From RGIG2041 sp045578865 (GTDB taxonomy: Bacteria > Bacillota > Clostridia > UBA1381 > UMGS1253), in the NCBI GenBank assembly GCA_045578865.1, contig JAZNLB010000008.1, positions 79,495 to 143,494 on the forward strand: a stretch of 64,000 nucleotides of DNA, written 5' to 3'. The notes beneath the pieces were generated by a model. It ran no database searches, had not been told where the DNA came from, and saw nothing but the letters and a program-made list of their open reading frames with translations. A program made the position numbers and the translations under genes. Of the stretch, positions 27,187 to 35,634 are shown one piece after another. The number at the start of each line of letters is the position of its first letter. The stretch's first letter is position 1.

Positions 27187-27828
27187 ATGTTTTTTAAAAT
27201 GCTTTCTTTGGGCAACATGGACAACAACTGTTATATCCTCGGCGATGAAAAAACGAAGCTTGCCGCAGTGATTGATGCCCCCTGTGATGCCGGCGAAGTG
27301 TTAGATATTTTAGAAGCGGAAGGCTATACGCTTAAATACATACTGCTCACCCACGCGCACTATGACCACCTCGGCGCTGTTGATGCACTTGTCGGCGCAA
27401 CGGATGCACAACTGATTATCCATCAGTTTGAAGAAGATGCCGTATGTGATCCTACCATAAATCTCGCCGCATATGCAGACGGAGTCAGTCCAACTACCGA
27501 GCCGAGCAAAACCGTTGTGGATAATGAAACACTCTACATCGGCGACATCGACATAAAGGTGTTATACACACCTGGACACACCGTAGGCAGCGTTTGCTAT
27601 TATACAGAAGGCATGCTATTTTCCGGCGATACACTATTCTTGCGAAATGTTGGACGATGTGATCTTCCAGGCGGTGATTTTGGCATTATAAAAGAATCCA
27701 TTCGCCGCCAACTTTATATTTTGCCGGATGACACACAAGTTTATCCCGGTCACGGCAGAACAACTACCATCGGTTACGAAAAACAAAACAACGAATATAT
27801 ACAGCAGGACTGGGAATATGAATATTAA
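27187..27828 (+). CDS. MBL-fold metallo-hydrolase, glyoxalase II-like
   Basis: 213 residues with the zinc-binding THAHYDHLG (about 57-65), HTVGSVCYY (about 130), SGDTLF (about 147) and PGHGRTTT (about 190). This is the short, YcbL-type hydrolase related to glyoxalase II, acting on thioester substrates in the cytoplasm; true substrate unknown. AAAGGA lies eight bases before the ATG. It sits between rel and hemZ and overlaps hemZ by 11 bases. Confidence 0.92.
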   Translation: MFFKMLSLGNMDNNCYILGDEKTKLAAVIDAPCDAGEVLDILEAEGYTLKYILLTHAHYDHLGAVDALVGATDAQLIIHQFEEDAVCDPTINLAAYADGVSPTTEPSKTVVDNETLYIGDIDIKVLYTPGHTVGSVCYYTEGMLFSGDTLFLRNVGRCDLPGGDFGIIKESIRRQLYILPDDTQVYPGHGRTTTIGYEKQNNEYIQQDWEYEY

Positions 27829-29263
27829 GACCATCGGACACAATTCAGAATATAATTTATGGCTTGTTGCCGTGCTGTTTTTTTCTCCGGACGATGATGT
27901 AGATATCGTATCGGCGGCAAATTTAGCCATCGACACATTGACGGTAGATACGCAATTAACATATAACGGACAAACATATTCAGGCACTTACAGTTTTACC
28001 GAAAAAGGTCTTTCTGACCCGCAAGTGTACAAGCGTATCTGTGCGGCAGTCAGTGGTTTGTCGCTGCGCGAGGCCGCACAGCAATGTAAGCCGAAATCGC
28101 TGCCTTGGGGTGTAATGACGGGTGTTCGTCCGGCAAAACCGTTTCGCAAAATGCTTGCTCAAGGCAAAACGGACGCCGAGTGTATAGAATACATGAAATC
28201 TTTGTACGGCGCACAAGACGAAAAACTGCAACTTGCTCTGCGTGTTGCCCGAAACGAAATGCCTTTAATTGCACAAAACACTGTAAAAGACATCGGCTTG
28301 TATATAGGTATTCCCTTTTGTCCGACCAGATGCCTATACTGCTCCTTCGTTTCCGCAGATTTAAGGCACACGAAAAAATATGTGTCGGATTATATTCGTT
28401 TGCTTGCAAAGGAAATTGAATACAGCGCACAAAAAACAAAAGAGAAAGGCTTGCGAATTCAAAGTGTATACTTTGGCGGCGGCACACCGACCTCCATCGA
28501 TGCCGACGCTTTGGAATTTTTACTTTCGCAAGTGCACAAACATTTTGATTTGCGTGACTGCAAAGAATTGTGTGTAGAAGCAGGAAGACCGGATACCATT
28601 ACAAAAGAAAAATTAATGACATTAAAAGACGGCGGTGTGACACGCATCAGCATCAATCCGCAAACCATGAACGACAAAACCCTTGCCGCAATCGGGCGTT
28701 CGCATGATGCAGAGGATATCAAAAAAGCCTTTTTATTAGCCCGCGACCTTGGTTTTGATAACATCAACACAGATTTGATTGTCGGTTTGCCCATGGAAAA
28801 GCTGCCTGATTTTGCACATACGCTCGATCGTATCACTACATTAAATCCGGAAAACATTACCGTGCATACCATGTCCGTCAAGCGTGGCTCTGCCCTACAC
28901 CAAAAACTCGGCGACTACAGTTTAACTGATGTTGAAACGGTATATAATATGCTCACGCTGGCGCAAAACTTTATGAATAACAACGGCTACGAACCCTATT
29001 ATATGTATCGCCAAAAAAACATGCTCGGTAATTTCGAAAATGTAGGCTACACCAAACCCGGCTACGCAAGCCTGTATAATGTAAATATAATGGAAGAAGT
29101 ACAGTCTATCCTTGCACTCGGCGGCAGTGCATCCGGCAAATATGTCGAACATGCAACCGACAGAATTGAGCGCGTGTATAATTTTAAGTCCCCTATCGAA
29201 TATATCCATAGATTTGATGAAATTCTGCAAAAAAAAGATGAGTTTTTTAATTTCTTCAAATAA
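27818..29263 (+). CDS. hemZ: Radical SAM coproporphyrinogen dehydrogenase-like HemZ
   Basis: 481 residues. An N-terminal clostridial HemZ domain (about 1-155) precedes the radical SAM core with CPTRCLYC (Cys168, Cys172, Cys175), the YFGGGTPTS segment and VGLPMEKLPDF. HemZ proteins are HemN/HemW relatives described as oxygen-independent coproporphyrinogen oxidases; in organisms without heme synthesis they may have other roles. The ATG at 27818 is chosen since the longer frame would lie deep inside the upstream gene. No other heme gene is in view. Confidence 0.9.
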   Translation: MNIKTIGHNSEYNLWLVAVLFFSPDDDVDIVSAANLAIDTLTVDTQLTYNGQTYSGTYSFTEKGLSDPQVYKRICAAVSGLSLREAAQQCKPKSLPWGVMTGVRPAKPFRKMLAQGKTDAECIEYMKSLYGAQDEKLQLALRVARNEMPLIAQNTVKDIGLYIGIPFCPTRCLYCSFVSADLRHTKKYVSDYIRLLAKEIEYSAQKTKEKGLRIQSVYFGGGTPTSIDADALEFLLSQVHKHFDLRDCKELCVEAGRPDTITKEKLMTLKDGGVTRISINPQTMNDKTLAAIGRSHDAEDIKKAFLLARDLGFDNINTDLIVGLPMEKLPDFAHTLDRITTLNPENITVHTMSVKRGSALHQKLGDYSLTDVETVYNMLTLAQNFMNNNGYEPYYMYRQKNMLGNFENVGYTKPGYASLYNVNIMEEVQSILALGGSASGKYVEHATDRIERVYNFKSPIEYIHRFDEILQKKDEFFNFFK

Positions 29264-29266
29264 TTT

Positions 29267-29304
29267 AAAAGCACCGCAAAACTGATTTTGCGGTGCTTTT
29301 TTTT
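29267..29304. terminator. Bidirectional terminator of hemZ and rex
   Basis: Perfect 15-base stem AAAAGCACCGCAAAA / TTTTGCGGTGCTTTT, loop CTGA, followed by more T on the plus strand; lies between converging hemZ and rex. Confidence 0.9.
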
Positions 29305-29343
29305 ACGATTATAATTCGAGATTCAATAAAACGAACACTCTGT

Positions 29344-29997
29344 TTAACCCATCATTATTTCTTTTGTTTTTTCTTGAAGCCTATAAGATAAAGTCATCAA
29401 ACTATCCGACAGATGCACATTTTCAACTACAACATCATCCGGCGCATCAAGATCAACATATGAGAAATTCAAAAATCCCTTCACGCCCGCTTTAATCAAA
29501 CGGTCTGCTACCGCTTTTGTTTCAGACTTCGTAACAGCTAAAATCGCAATATCAGTGTTGTATGCGCTAATGTGCGCTTCCAAAACGCTCATGTCTCGAA
29601 CGACAACGCCATTGATCCTTTTACCGATTTTGTGCGGGTCCACATCAAAAATCGCACTGATATTAAACCCGCGCTTCGCAAAACCGCCGTGATTTGCAAG
29701 GGCGTGTCCGAGATGTCCTGCGCCTACAATAATCACATCATGCTCATCCCGAATACCTAAAATTTCCCCAATTTCCTCATAAAGTTCTTCTACATTATAG
29801 CCATAACCTTGCTGCCCAAAACCACCAAAGCAATTCAAATCTTGACGAATCTGAGACGCAGTTACTTTCATGCGTCGGCTCAGTTCCTTCGACGAAATGC
29901 GGCGGATATCCTGTGCAAGCAAATCGCCAAGGTAACGATAGTATCTTGGAAGACGACGAATAACCACAAGCGATATCTTCCGCTCATTTTGCTGCAT
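29344..29997 (-). CDS. rex: Redox-sensing transcriptional repressor Rex
   Basis: 217 residues: N-terminal winged helix (about 1-80, VIRRLPRYYRYL and VTASQIRQDLNCFGGFGQQGYGY), then a Rossmann NADH domain with IIVGAGHLGHAL (about 88-99), and a C-terminal domain-swap helix. Rex represses fermentation and energy genes until the NADH/NAD+ ratio rises. The ATG at 29997 follows GGGAAGTG; the frame from 30027 is less likely. Confidence 0.97.
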   Translation of the reverse strand: MQQNERKISLVVIRRLPRYYRYLGDLLAQDIRRISSKELSRRMKVTASQIRQDLNCFGGFGQQGYGYNVEELYEEIGEILGIRDEHDVIIVGAGHLGHALANHGGFAKRGFNISAIFDVDPHKIGKRINGVVVRDMSVLEAHISAYNTDIAILAVTKSETKAVADRLIKAGVKGFLNFSYVDLDAPDDVVVENVHLSDSLMTLSYRLQEKTKEIMMG

Positions 29998-30038
29998 AAT
30001 TTCACTTCCCAATCTAATATAGTACACTAATTAAAAAA

Positions 30039-30067
30039 ATTATATCACAATTTCAAACAAAATGCAA
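30039..30067 (-). promoter_or_regulatory. Sigma-A promoter of rex
   Basis: TTGCAT, a 17-base spacer, TATAAT. The spacer ends in TTGTGA, resembling one half of a Rex operator (TTGTGA...TCACAA), but the second half is missing, so autoregulation is only a possibility. Confidence 0.65.
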
Positions 30068-30160
30068 GACGGGATATTTTTTACATATTTATAAGAATTT
30101 AAAGGATTTTAGCACACAAAAGAGAATTTATAAAAGAAAACTGTTTAGGAGGCATATTCT

Positions 30161-31087
30161 ATGGTGACAATTAACGAAATAAATTATTCCATTTTTGGAA
30201 AATGTGCTGTCATAAGCAATGGCAAAGTCGAAGTCTATGTAACACTTGAAATCGGTCCGCGCATCATTCGTTATGCAATCTGCGGCAAGGAAAATATGTT
30301 CTGGGAGGACACGCAAAGCGAGGTTACAATGGCCGATCCTCAAATGGACGATTTCTTCTTCAAAGGCGCCAAGTGGCACATCTATGGTGGCCACAGAATG
30401 TGGCTTTCACCGCAAAGTCGTCCGGGCAGTTACTATCCGGACAACGACCCGGTTGAATACGAAATCATCGACGGCGGCATTATAACCCGCCCGAAAAAGC
30501 AGGTAACCAATCAGGTGCAGTATGAAATCACGATTACCATGGAAGAGTCCGGGCTGGTCAATGTTAAACATGTTGTAACGAACCACAACGCTTATGAAAT
30601 TGAATGTGCAATTTGGGCGCTATCCGTAACTGGCAAAAACGGACTTCATGTCATTCCGGTATCACAAAAAGATACTGTTTTGCTCCCAAACCGCACAATT
30701 ATCCTTTGGCCGTGTACAAAACTGAATGACAAGCGCGTCTACTGGGGAGAAAAATTCATCTCTGTCAAACAAGACCCCAACGAAGACGGCGCATTCAAAC
30801 TCGGCATCTCCAACGAAGATGCCTATGCCCTGCACTATAACAATGACTGTTTGATGGTAAAAACTTTCGATTATCATCCGGATGCAATTTATCCGGACGG
30901 CGGTGTTTGCTACGAAGCCTACTCCTGCCGCGAAATGCTTGAATCCGAATCCCTGGGCGCGCTGGTATTGCTTGCACCAGGCGAAAGCGACGAGCACAAC
31001 GAGTATTGGATGCTCTACGACAATGTAGAAAAACCGGCATTTGATGACGAAGCTGCATTTGAAGCGGATGTAAATAAATATCTGTAA
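30161..31087 (+). CDS. DUF4380-like protein, galactose-mutarotase-type fold
   Basis: 308 residues, no signal peptide. The pattern matches DUF4380-type proteins with a sugar-binding beta-sandwich: LEIGPRIIRYAICG at 30, HIYGGHRMWLSPQSRPGSYYPDNDP at about 73-97, LWPCTKLNDKRVYWG near 188, and YPDGGVCYEAYSCREMLESESLGALVLLAPGE near 246-277. I infer a carbohydrate-binding or epimerase-like role; the family has no established reaction. AGGAGG is nine bases before the ATG. It is divergent from rex and converges with a GH116-like gene. Confidence 0.75.
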   Translation: MVTINEINYSIFGKCAVISNGKVEVYVTLEIGPRIIRYAICGKENMFWEDTQSEVTMADPQMDDFFFKGAKWHIYGGHRMWLSPQSRPGSYYPDNDPVEYEIIDGGIITRPKKQVTNQVQYEITITMEESGLVNVKHVVTNHNAYEIECAIWALSVTGKNGLHVIPVSQKDTVLLPNRTIILWPCTKLNDKRVYWGEKFISVKQDPNEDGAFKLGISNEDAYALHYNNDCLMVKTFDYHPDAIYPDGGVCYEAYSCREMLESESLGALVLLAPGESDEHNEYWMLYDNVEKPAFDDEAAFEADVNKYL

Positions 31088-31091
31088 ACTC

Positions 31092-31125
31092 AAAATGACC
31101 GAAACACAATTTTCGGTCATTTTTT
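31092..31125. terminator. Bidirectional terminator
   Basis: AAAATGACCGAAA / TTTTCGGTCATTTT around a short CACAA-type loop, with T7 on the plus strand. It separates the converging DUF4380-like and GH116-like genes. Confidence 0.85.
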
Positions 31126-32729
31126 TATTGCTGCTGTATTTTATTTAAATATTGTTCAACAATTAAAAATTCATCAAATACTTGCTCACAAGTTTTACAT
31201 AAAGCACTCGCCAAATGAGCACGCTCATAATACACAAGCAGGCATAAATATGCACATACATCTTCAGAAGAGCACAATTTCAAATCATACTGCAGGTATG
31301 CAAAATCAAGAAACGAAAGCATGAACGCATCATCAAAAACCTGGATTCCAAGCATAATGCTCATCCATAATGCAGACATGACAGAAAAGTCACAATCAGA
31401 AATTTCAAACTCCTTCTTAAGCGGCATAGTGGGAGCCTTACACATTTTTTGCATACACACCAAGGCTGAATTGTAAAAAATAATATCTCTTACCGTTTCA
31501 GGTTCTATGACCTTTTGCCAAATTCGCTGCAATTTGCTCCAAAAATCATCACTGAAAACGCCGAAATCACATCTTTGCCAAATTCTATATGTACGAAAAA
31601 TTAGTTTGCAGGCAGATGCACAGTCCATTATATGTTCATCCCAATACAATGTGCCTTCTGTGATTCGTGGCAAAGTCAGCCTGTTTTCATCAAAATCAAC
31701 ACAATATTCAACCATAAACTTAATTTGCTCCGCCTCACTATTTATATCTGCGGCAAACGCTTCAGACCACAACCGGAAAACATCTTTGTAAGCAAACAGC
31801 ACGGGGGCTTTCAATCTGTTCTTATAAAACGCTTTTCCCTTGCCGAATTCTTCGAGCCTATAAGGTTTTTGTGCCAAAATTGCATGAATGTTTTTAATAA
31901 AATGATTTATACTCACTTCACTTTCCATATAGTCTTTGAGTCGATTTACAGATTCAAGCGGGGCCGATGTGAGTCTTTGTAAATTCTTTAATACATACCT
32001 CGCTACATCTACTGCGCTGTTAAACCGAACTGCGTATCCGTTTTTAAAGCAAATATCTTCTCCTGTTTCCTGCTTAAACTTCAAATTTGGCATATGCCAT
32101 GTAAAAAGCACCTTCACCGTTTCGCTATCGCCGCTTTCCAATTCAATGTGGCGCAGCAAAGCCGCATAGTTACTGCGGAAACGGTTTTCTTCTCCCGCAA
32201 GCCAATTTTTGTTTTTATCCGCATAACGCAGTACGCCCGTAGCCCCAAGCATACAGATACAGTATGATTTATGCGCCGGCTGTGCAGAAACAGTATGTGC
32301 GCTGCCGAGCAGTACCGCCTTTGCATCCATCTCGTCATAAACACTGTGAATCGGCTCGACAGACGGGTTTTGCAAGCAGACACCAAAGGTAAATTTGCGC
32401 TTCTTTTTCGCCGTGTTTTTTATTTTAAAAGAAAATACGGCTGCTGACAGATGTGCGTCCTCATTTAAGTCAAACGGCGTAAAAGCATGCGTTTTAATCT
32501 TTGCAGGGCAGCTTTTATCTTCAAATTTATACTGTGCACCCAAGACACCAGGCGCACACTTCATTTTTGAAAAATGCACAGATAAATCAAATGCTTTTTG
32601 TTTATGACCAAGTGCAAAACAAAGCGAAAAAGGCTCCTCTTTTACCCCACCAGGCAAAACCGAGCCTTGTATATTCATTTTTTCATCCAGATACAAAGCG
32701 CCGTCCGTACCGACTGAAAAGGTCTTCAT
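31125..32729 (-). CDS. Divergent GH116-like protein, probably non-catalytic
   Basis: 534 residues, no signal peptide. Not a clear member of any family I can name with certainty. The N-terminal half resembles the beta-sandwich domain of GH116 (GBA2-type) enzymes: THAFTPFDLNEDAHLSAAVFSFKIKN near residue 82 and VKVLFTWHMPNLKF near residue 207. The C-terminal half is helical, with DEHIMDCASACKLIFRTYRIW near residue 368 like one hairpin of an alpha/alpha barrel. I cannot find the GH116 acid/base region, and the barrel seems too short, so catalysis is doubtful. Its ATG overlaps the rodA stop codon (TGATG), so it is translated with rodA. Confidence 0.6.
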   Translation of the reverse strand: MKTFSVGTDGALYLDEKMNIQGSVLPGGVKEEPFSLCFALGHKQKAFDLSVHFSKMKCAPGVLGAQYKFEDKSCPAKIKTHAFTPFDLNEDAHLSAAVFSFKIKNTAKKKRKFTFGVCLQNPSVEPIHSVYDEMDAKAVLLGSAHTVSAQPAHKSYCICMLGATGVLRYADKNKNWLAGEENRFRSNYAALLRHIELESGDSETVKVLFTWHMPNLKFKQETGEDICFKNGYAVRFNSAVDVARYVLKNLQRLTSAPLESVNRLKDYMESEVSINHFIKNIHAILAQKPYRLEEFGKGKAFYKNRLKAPVLFAYKDVFRLWSEAFAADINSEAEQIKFMVEYCVDFDENRLTLPRITEGTLYWDEHIMDCASACKLIFRTYRIWQRCDFGVFSDDFWSKLQRIWQKVIEPETVRDIIFYNSALVCMQKMCKAPTMPLKKEFEISDCDFSVMSALWMSIMLGIQVFDDAFMLSFLDFAYLQYDLKLCSSEDVCAYLCLLVYYERAHLASALCKTCEQVFDEFLIVEQYLNKIQQQ

Positions 32730-33856
32730 CAATAATTCACACCCTTACTGCGTACACTGACACTGCTTACAATGCCCATGGCCGCCATATTGGTCAAAAG
32801 TGATGTGCCGCCGTAACTGAAAAACGGTAACGGAATACCTGTCACAGGCATCAGACGGATGCACATACCTATATTTTCAAGCGTATGAAACAAAAACATT
32901 GCCGCAATACCAATGCACAAAAAATAACCGAATGTGTTTCTGGTCTGCTTGGCAACTAGGATACATTTAATGATGATTGCAGCAAGTATTGCAATCACAC
33001 AAATGCAGCCAAAAAACCCCCACTCTTCCCCGATGGTTGCAAAGATAAAGTCTGTATGCTTTGCCGGAAGGTAATCAAGTTGGTTTAAGTTTCCTCTCAG
33101 GTAGCCACGCCCGAACAAACGGCCAGACCCGATAGATGTTTCGGACTGAATTACATTATATCCTGCACCAACCGGATCTTTGTACGGATCAAAAAACACC
33201 TCAATGCGCGCAATCTGGTGCGGAGCAAGGATTTGCTCACGAAAAATCCATATACCTGCAATCAATATGGTGGCGACTGCCGCAAGCACCGCCATATATT
33301 TATAACTGAAACCTGCACAAAACAACATGATGATAAAGATAAACACAAACACAAGCGCCGTGCCGACATCCGGTTGTAAAAATACCATGGCAATCAGCAA
33401 AAAAGCATGCAGGGCAAGCATAAACAATGTACCGATGTAATTTACATCCTCCCTTGCGCGTTGCAAATGTTTCGCAAAGGTAATAATAAATCCGATTTTA
33501 ACAAACTCGGCAGGCTGAAAACTGATAAAGCCTATGTCAATCCAACCCTTTGTGCCCGTTTCTTCCAAGCCCGTACCAAAAACCAAAGTCGCTCCAAGAA
33601 GCACAACACAACCAATATAGATCAAAACCGCCGCTTCCCCGAGCATATCAAAATCAATTTTGCTAAAAAACACATACATCACAATGCCAATCAGAAGCGC
33701 CGCGCTTTGTACAATAAACATACGGTTAGTGCCCATGCTGCGCGTAGCCGAATAAACCGCAATTACACCCATAATTGCAGCAATGACAGAAAAGATTAGT
33801 GCCGAGTAATCCACATTACCTAACAGCTTGCTAAAAAAACCGCGTTTATAATTCAT
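32729..33856 (-). CDS. rodA: SEDS peptidoglycan polymerase RodA
   Basis: 375 residues with ten membrane helices and SEDS signatures: FQPAEFVKIGFI near 115, the QPDVGTALVF segment near 160, GRGYLRGNLNQLDYLPAKHTDFIFATIGEEWGFFG near 248-282, and PFFSYGGTSLL near 350. SEDS proteins polymerise glycan strands; RodA serves elongation together with PBP2. RodA is preferred over FtsW/SpoVE by sequence and stand-alone context, though these are hard to separate. It has its own promoter and is coupled to the GH116-like gene. Confidence 0.9.
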   Translation of the reverse strand: MNYKRGFFSKLLGNVDYSALIFSVIAAIMGVIAVYSATRSMGTNRMFIVQSAALLIGIVMYVFFSKIDFDMLGEAAVLIYIGCVVLLGATLVFGTGLEETGTKGWIDIGFISFQPAEFVKIGFIITFAKHLQRAREDVNYIGTLFMLALHAFLLIAMVFLQPDVGTALVFVFIFIIMLFCAGFSYKYMAVLAAVATILIAGIWIFREQILAPHQIARIEVFFDPYKDPVGAGYNVIQSETSIGSGRLFGRGYLRGNLNQLDYLPAKHTDFIFATIGEEWGFFGCICVIAILAAIIIKCILVAKQTRNTFGYFLCIGIAAMFLFHTLENIGMCIRLMPVTGIPLPFFSYGGTSLLTNMAAMGIVSSVSVRSKGVNY

Positions 33857-33886
33857 TGTATCGCTCCTGTTTTTATTCTAATTTTT

Positions 33887-33915
33887 ATTATATACAATTT
33901 AGAAAGGTTTGTAAA
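33887..33915 (-). promoter_or_regulatory. Sigma-A promoter of rodA
   Basis: TTTACA, a 17-base spacer, TATAAT, ending about 30 bases before the rodA ATG. The -35 lies within a palindrome. Confidence 0.7.
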
Positions 33916-33919
33916 CCTT
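33904..33919. promoter_or_regulatory. Palindrome over the rodA -35 box, possible operator
   Basis: AAGGTTT, two bases, AAACCTT: a 7-2-7 inverted repeat overlapping the -35 hexamer of the rodA promoter. The position fits a repressor site, but no regulator is identified. Confidence 0.4.
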
Positions 33920-33928
33920 GAAAAAAAG

Positions 33929-33964
33929 AAAATCCGCATTATACGCAAGTATAATGCTGATTTT
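33929..33964. terminator. Terminator of the murI-gerW operon; repeated hairpin
   Basis: GCATTATAC, loop GCAA, GTATAATGC, extended by AAAATC/GATTTT on both sides; on the minus strand it is followed by TCTTTTTTTC. The same core sequence recurs at 62356-62394. Confidence 0.75.
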
Positions 33965-33987
33965 ACTATATTACACCAAATTAAAAA

Positions 33988-34419
33988 TCAGTCTTCAAAC
34001 ACAGCCTCTACTTTTACGGGCTCTTTTTTCTTCTTTGCATTTTCTTTCTTTTCCGCTCTGTTGGCAATCGCAAAATTGATTTTATCCACAATGCCCGGCA
34101 CCATATCTAAAATACGGTCTACCGGAGCGCTCGAGCCATGCACCGGCAACATCTTAATCTGTCCCTGACCAACTACGACAAAACCAACAGGCGAAATTGT
34201 AACGCCACCACCGGCGCCGCCGCCAAACATTACCTCTGCCTCATTTTTTTTGCCGAAATCGCTGCCGCCTGCCGCAAAGCCGAATGCCACTCTGGAAATC
34301 GGGATAATCACACTGCCGTCCGGACTTTCTACCGGAGTGCCGACAATCGTATTCACATCCACCATTTCCTTAATTTTACCCATAGCAGTTGACATCAAAC
34401 CCTCAATCGGATGACTCAT
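33988..34419 (-). CDS. gerW: Sporulation/germination protein GerW (YtfJ)
   Basis: 143 residues. Typical YtfJ/GerW sequence: SHPIEGLMSTAMGKIKEMVDVNTIVGTPV at the start, the Gly-rich FGGGAGGGVTISPVGFVVV in the middle, and a charged Lys/Glu tail. In Bacillus it is a forespore protein required for L-alanine-triggered germination. It is the last gene of the long murI operon, next to its usual neighbour DUF2953. Confidence 0.95.
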   Translation of the reverse strand: MSHPIEGLMSTAMGKIKEMVDVNTIVGTPVESPDGSVIIPISRVAFGFAAGGSDFGKKNEAEVMFGGGAGGGVTISPVGFVVVGQGQIKMLPVHGSSAPVDRILDMVPGIVDKINFAIANRAEKKENAKKKKEPVKVEAVFED

Positions 34420-34443
34420 ACCAACCCACCGCCTTCTTTCGTT

Positions 34444-35049
34444 TTATTTTAATTTTTTATACTTACCATATAAATTAAGCACCATAATGAGCATGCTTAT
34501 AATATGCACCATACGCAGCCGGATTATCCCGTCAAAATAAAAATCTGTTTTCGGATTGTCATAATGCGGTGTAACGCATACATCCAAATCTTTTTTCTTT
34601 AAGTTCAAATTGTTATACACCAATGCCGCCACGCCATACACAAGACCATAAGCCGCACCGGAAGCAATCCCCGTATGTGCCGCATCCGCAAAACCGAGGT
34701 CAAGATGCATCACAAATTTTAAGATGCAAAGTTTATTTTTTAAATAAACCAGCGCGCGTACCGCATCTGCTTTGAGCGCATCCAAAAGCGATTCGTAATA
34801 CCGAAGTTTATCCATAAAACTTTCAAACTCCGGTCCATTGCCCGTCTGATTTATCTGCGGTTGTTTTTCGTCGTTTTTTTCTTTTTTTCCATCAAAATCA
34901 TTTTTTAAAACACGCAAACCGCAAACCCAAATACATAAACGCTTTTTATCTGCATTTTTACTGTATGCAAATTGAACACGCAAGCGCACGGGCAATATAA
35001 GAAAAACCGCAATCAGCGCAAGACTGCAAACCAGCCAAATATAGCCCAT
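34444..35049 (-). CDS. DUF2953 membrane protein
   Basis: About 201 residues with an N-terminal membrane helix (about 3-24), a charged low-complexity stretch (about 55-75) and a DUF2953 C-terminal part (FAD...HTGIASGAAYGLVYGVAALV). DUF2953 genes commonly sit next to gerW in spore formers, which suggests a sporulation role; biochemical function is unknown. ATG at 35049 is about nine bases from GGGGTG; GTG at 35061 is an alternative. Confidence 0.85.
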   Translation of the reverse strand: MGYIWLVCSLALIAVFLILPVRLRVQFAYSKNADKKRLCIWVCGLRVLKNDFDGKKEKNDEKQPQINQTGNGPEFESFMDKLRYYESLLDALKADAVRALVYLKNKLCILKFVMHLDLGFADAAHTGIASGAAYGLVYGVAALVYNNLNLKKKDLDVCVTPHYDNPKTDFYFDGIIRLRMVHIISMLIMVLNLYGKYKKLK

Positions 35050-35064
35050 TGTCTGCAACACCCC

Positions 35065-35622
35065 TTAAATATCAATCGTGAGCTGACTTTCATCCGCCTC
35101 TTCCAATTCAACATTTGTACTGATATCCGGCAAATCTTCTAGGCTTTTAAGACCGAATGTACGCAAAAACTCATTCGTTGTCACAAACAAAATCGGTTTA
35201 CCGGGCGCATCCAGTCTACCATGTTCTTCAATCAGTCCCCGCTCCAAAAGTTTTGCCACTGCATAGTCACTGTTTACGCCGCGCACATACTCAATCGCAC
35301 CGCGTGTAACGGGCTGATTATACGCAATGATACTCAGCGCCTCCATCGCCGCATTGGACAATCCTTGCTGTCTGCGAATGCCGGCAAGCGCCTGCACATA
35401 AGTATAATACGACGGACGAGTACACATCTGATAACCATCATCAATTTCGATAATAGACAACCCACGGTTTTCATTATTGTAATAAGCAGTTAGCTCCTCC
35501 ATGGCACGAATAACCGCTTCGCGTTTTTCTTCCACAATTTCCGCTAATTTATCCGTCTTTACGGCTTCGCCCGCCGCAAACAATACACATTCCAAAATAC
35601 ATTGTAATTTCTTATCAACCAT
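35065..35622 (-). CDS. scpB: Segregation and condensation protein B
   Basis: 185 residues with two winged-helix domains, including LSNAAMEALSIIAYNQPVTRGAIEYVRGVNSDYAVAKLLERGLIEE, the core ScpB motif. Dimeric ScpB binds ScpA to form the regulatory part of the SMC condensin complex. Begins 12 bases after scpA ends. Confidence 0.97.
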   Translation of the reverse strand: MVDKKLQCILECVLFAAGEAVKTDKLAEIVEEKREAVIRAMEELTAYYNNENRGLSIIEIDDGYQMCTRPSYYTYVQALAGIRRQQGLSNAAMEALSIIAYNQPVTRGAIEYVRGVNSDYAVAKLLERGLIEEHGRLDAPGKPILFVTTNEFLRTFGLKSLEDLPDISTNVELEEADESQLTIDI

Positions 35623-35634
35623 TTAATTTTCCTC

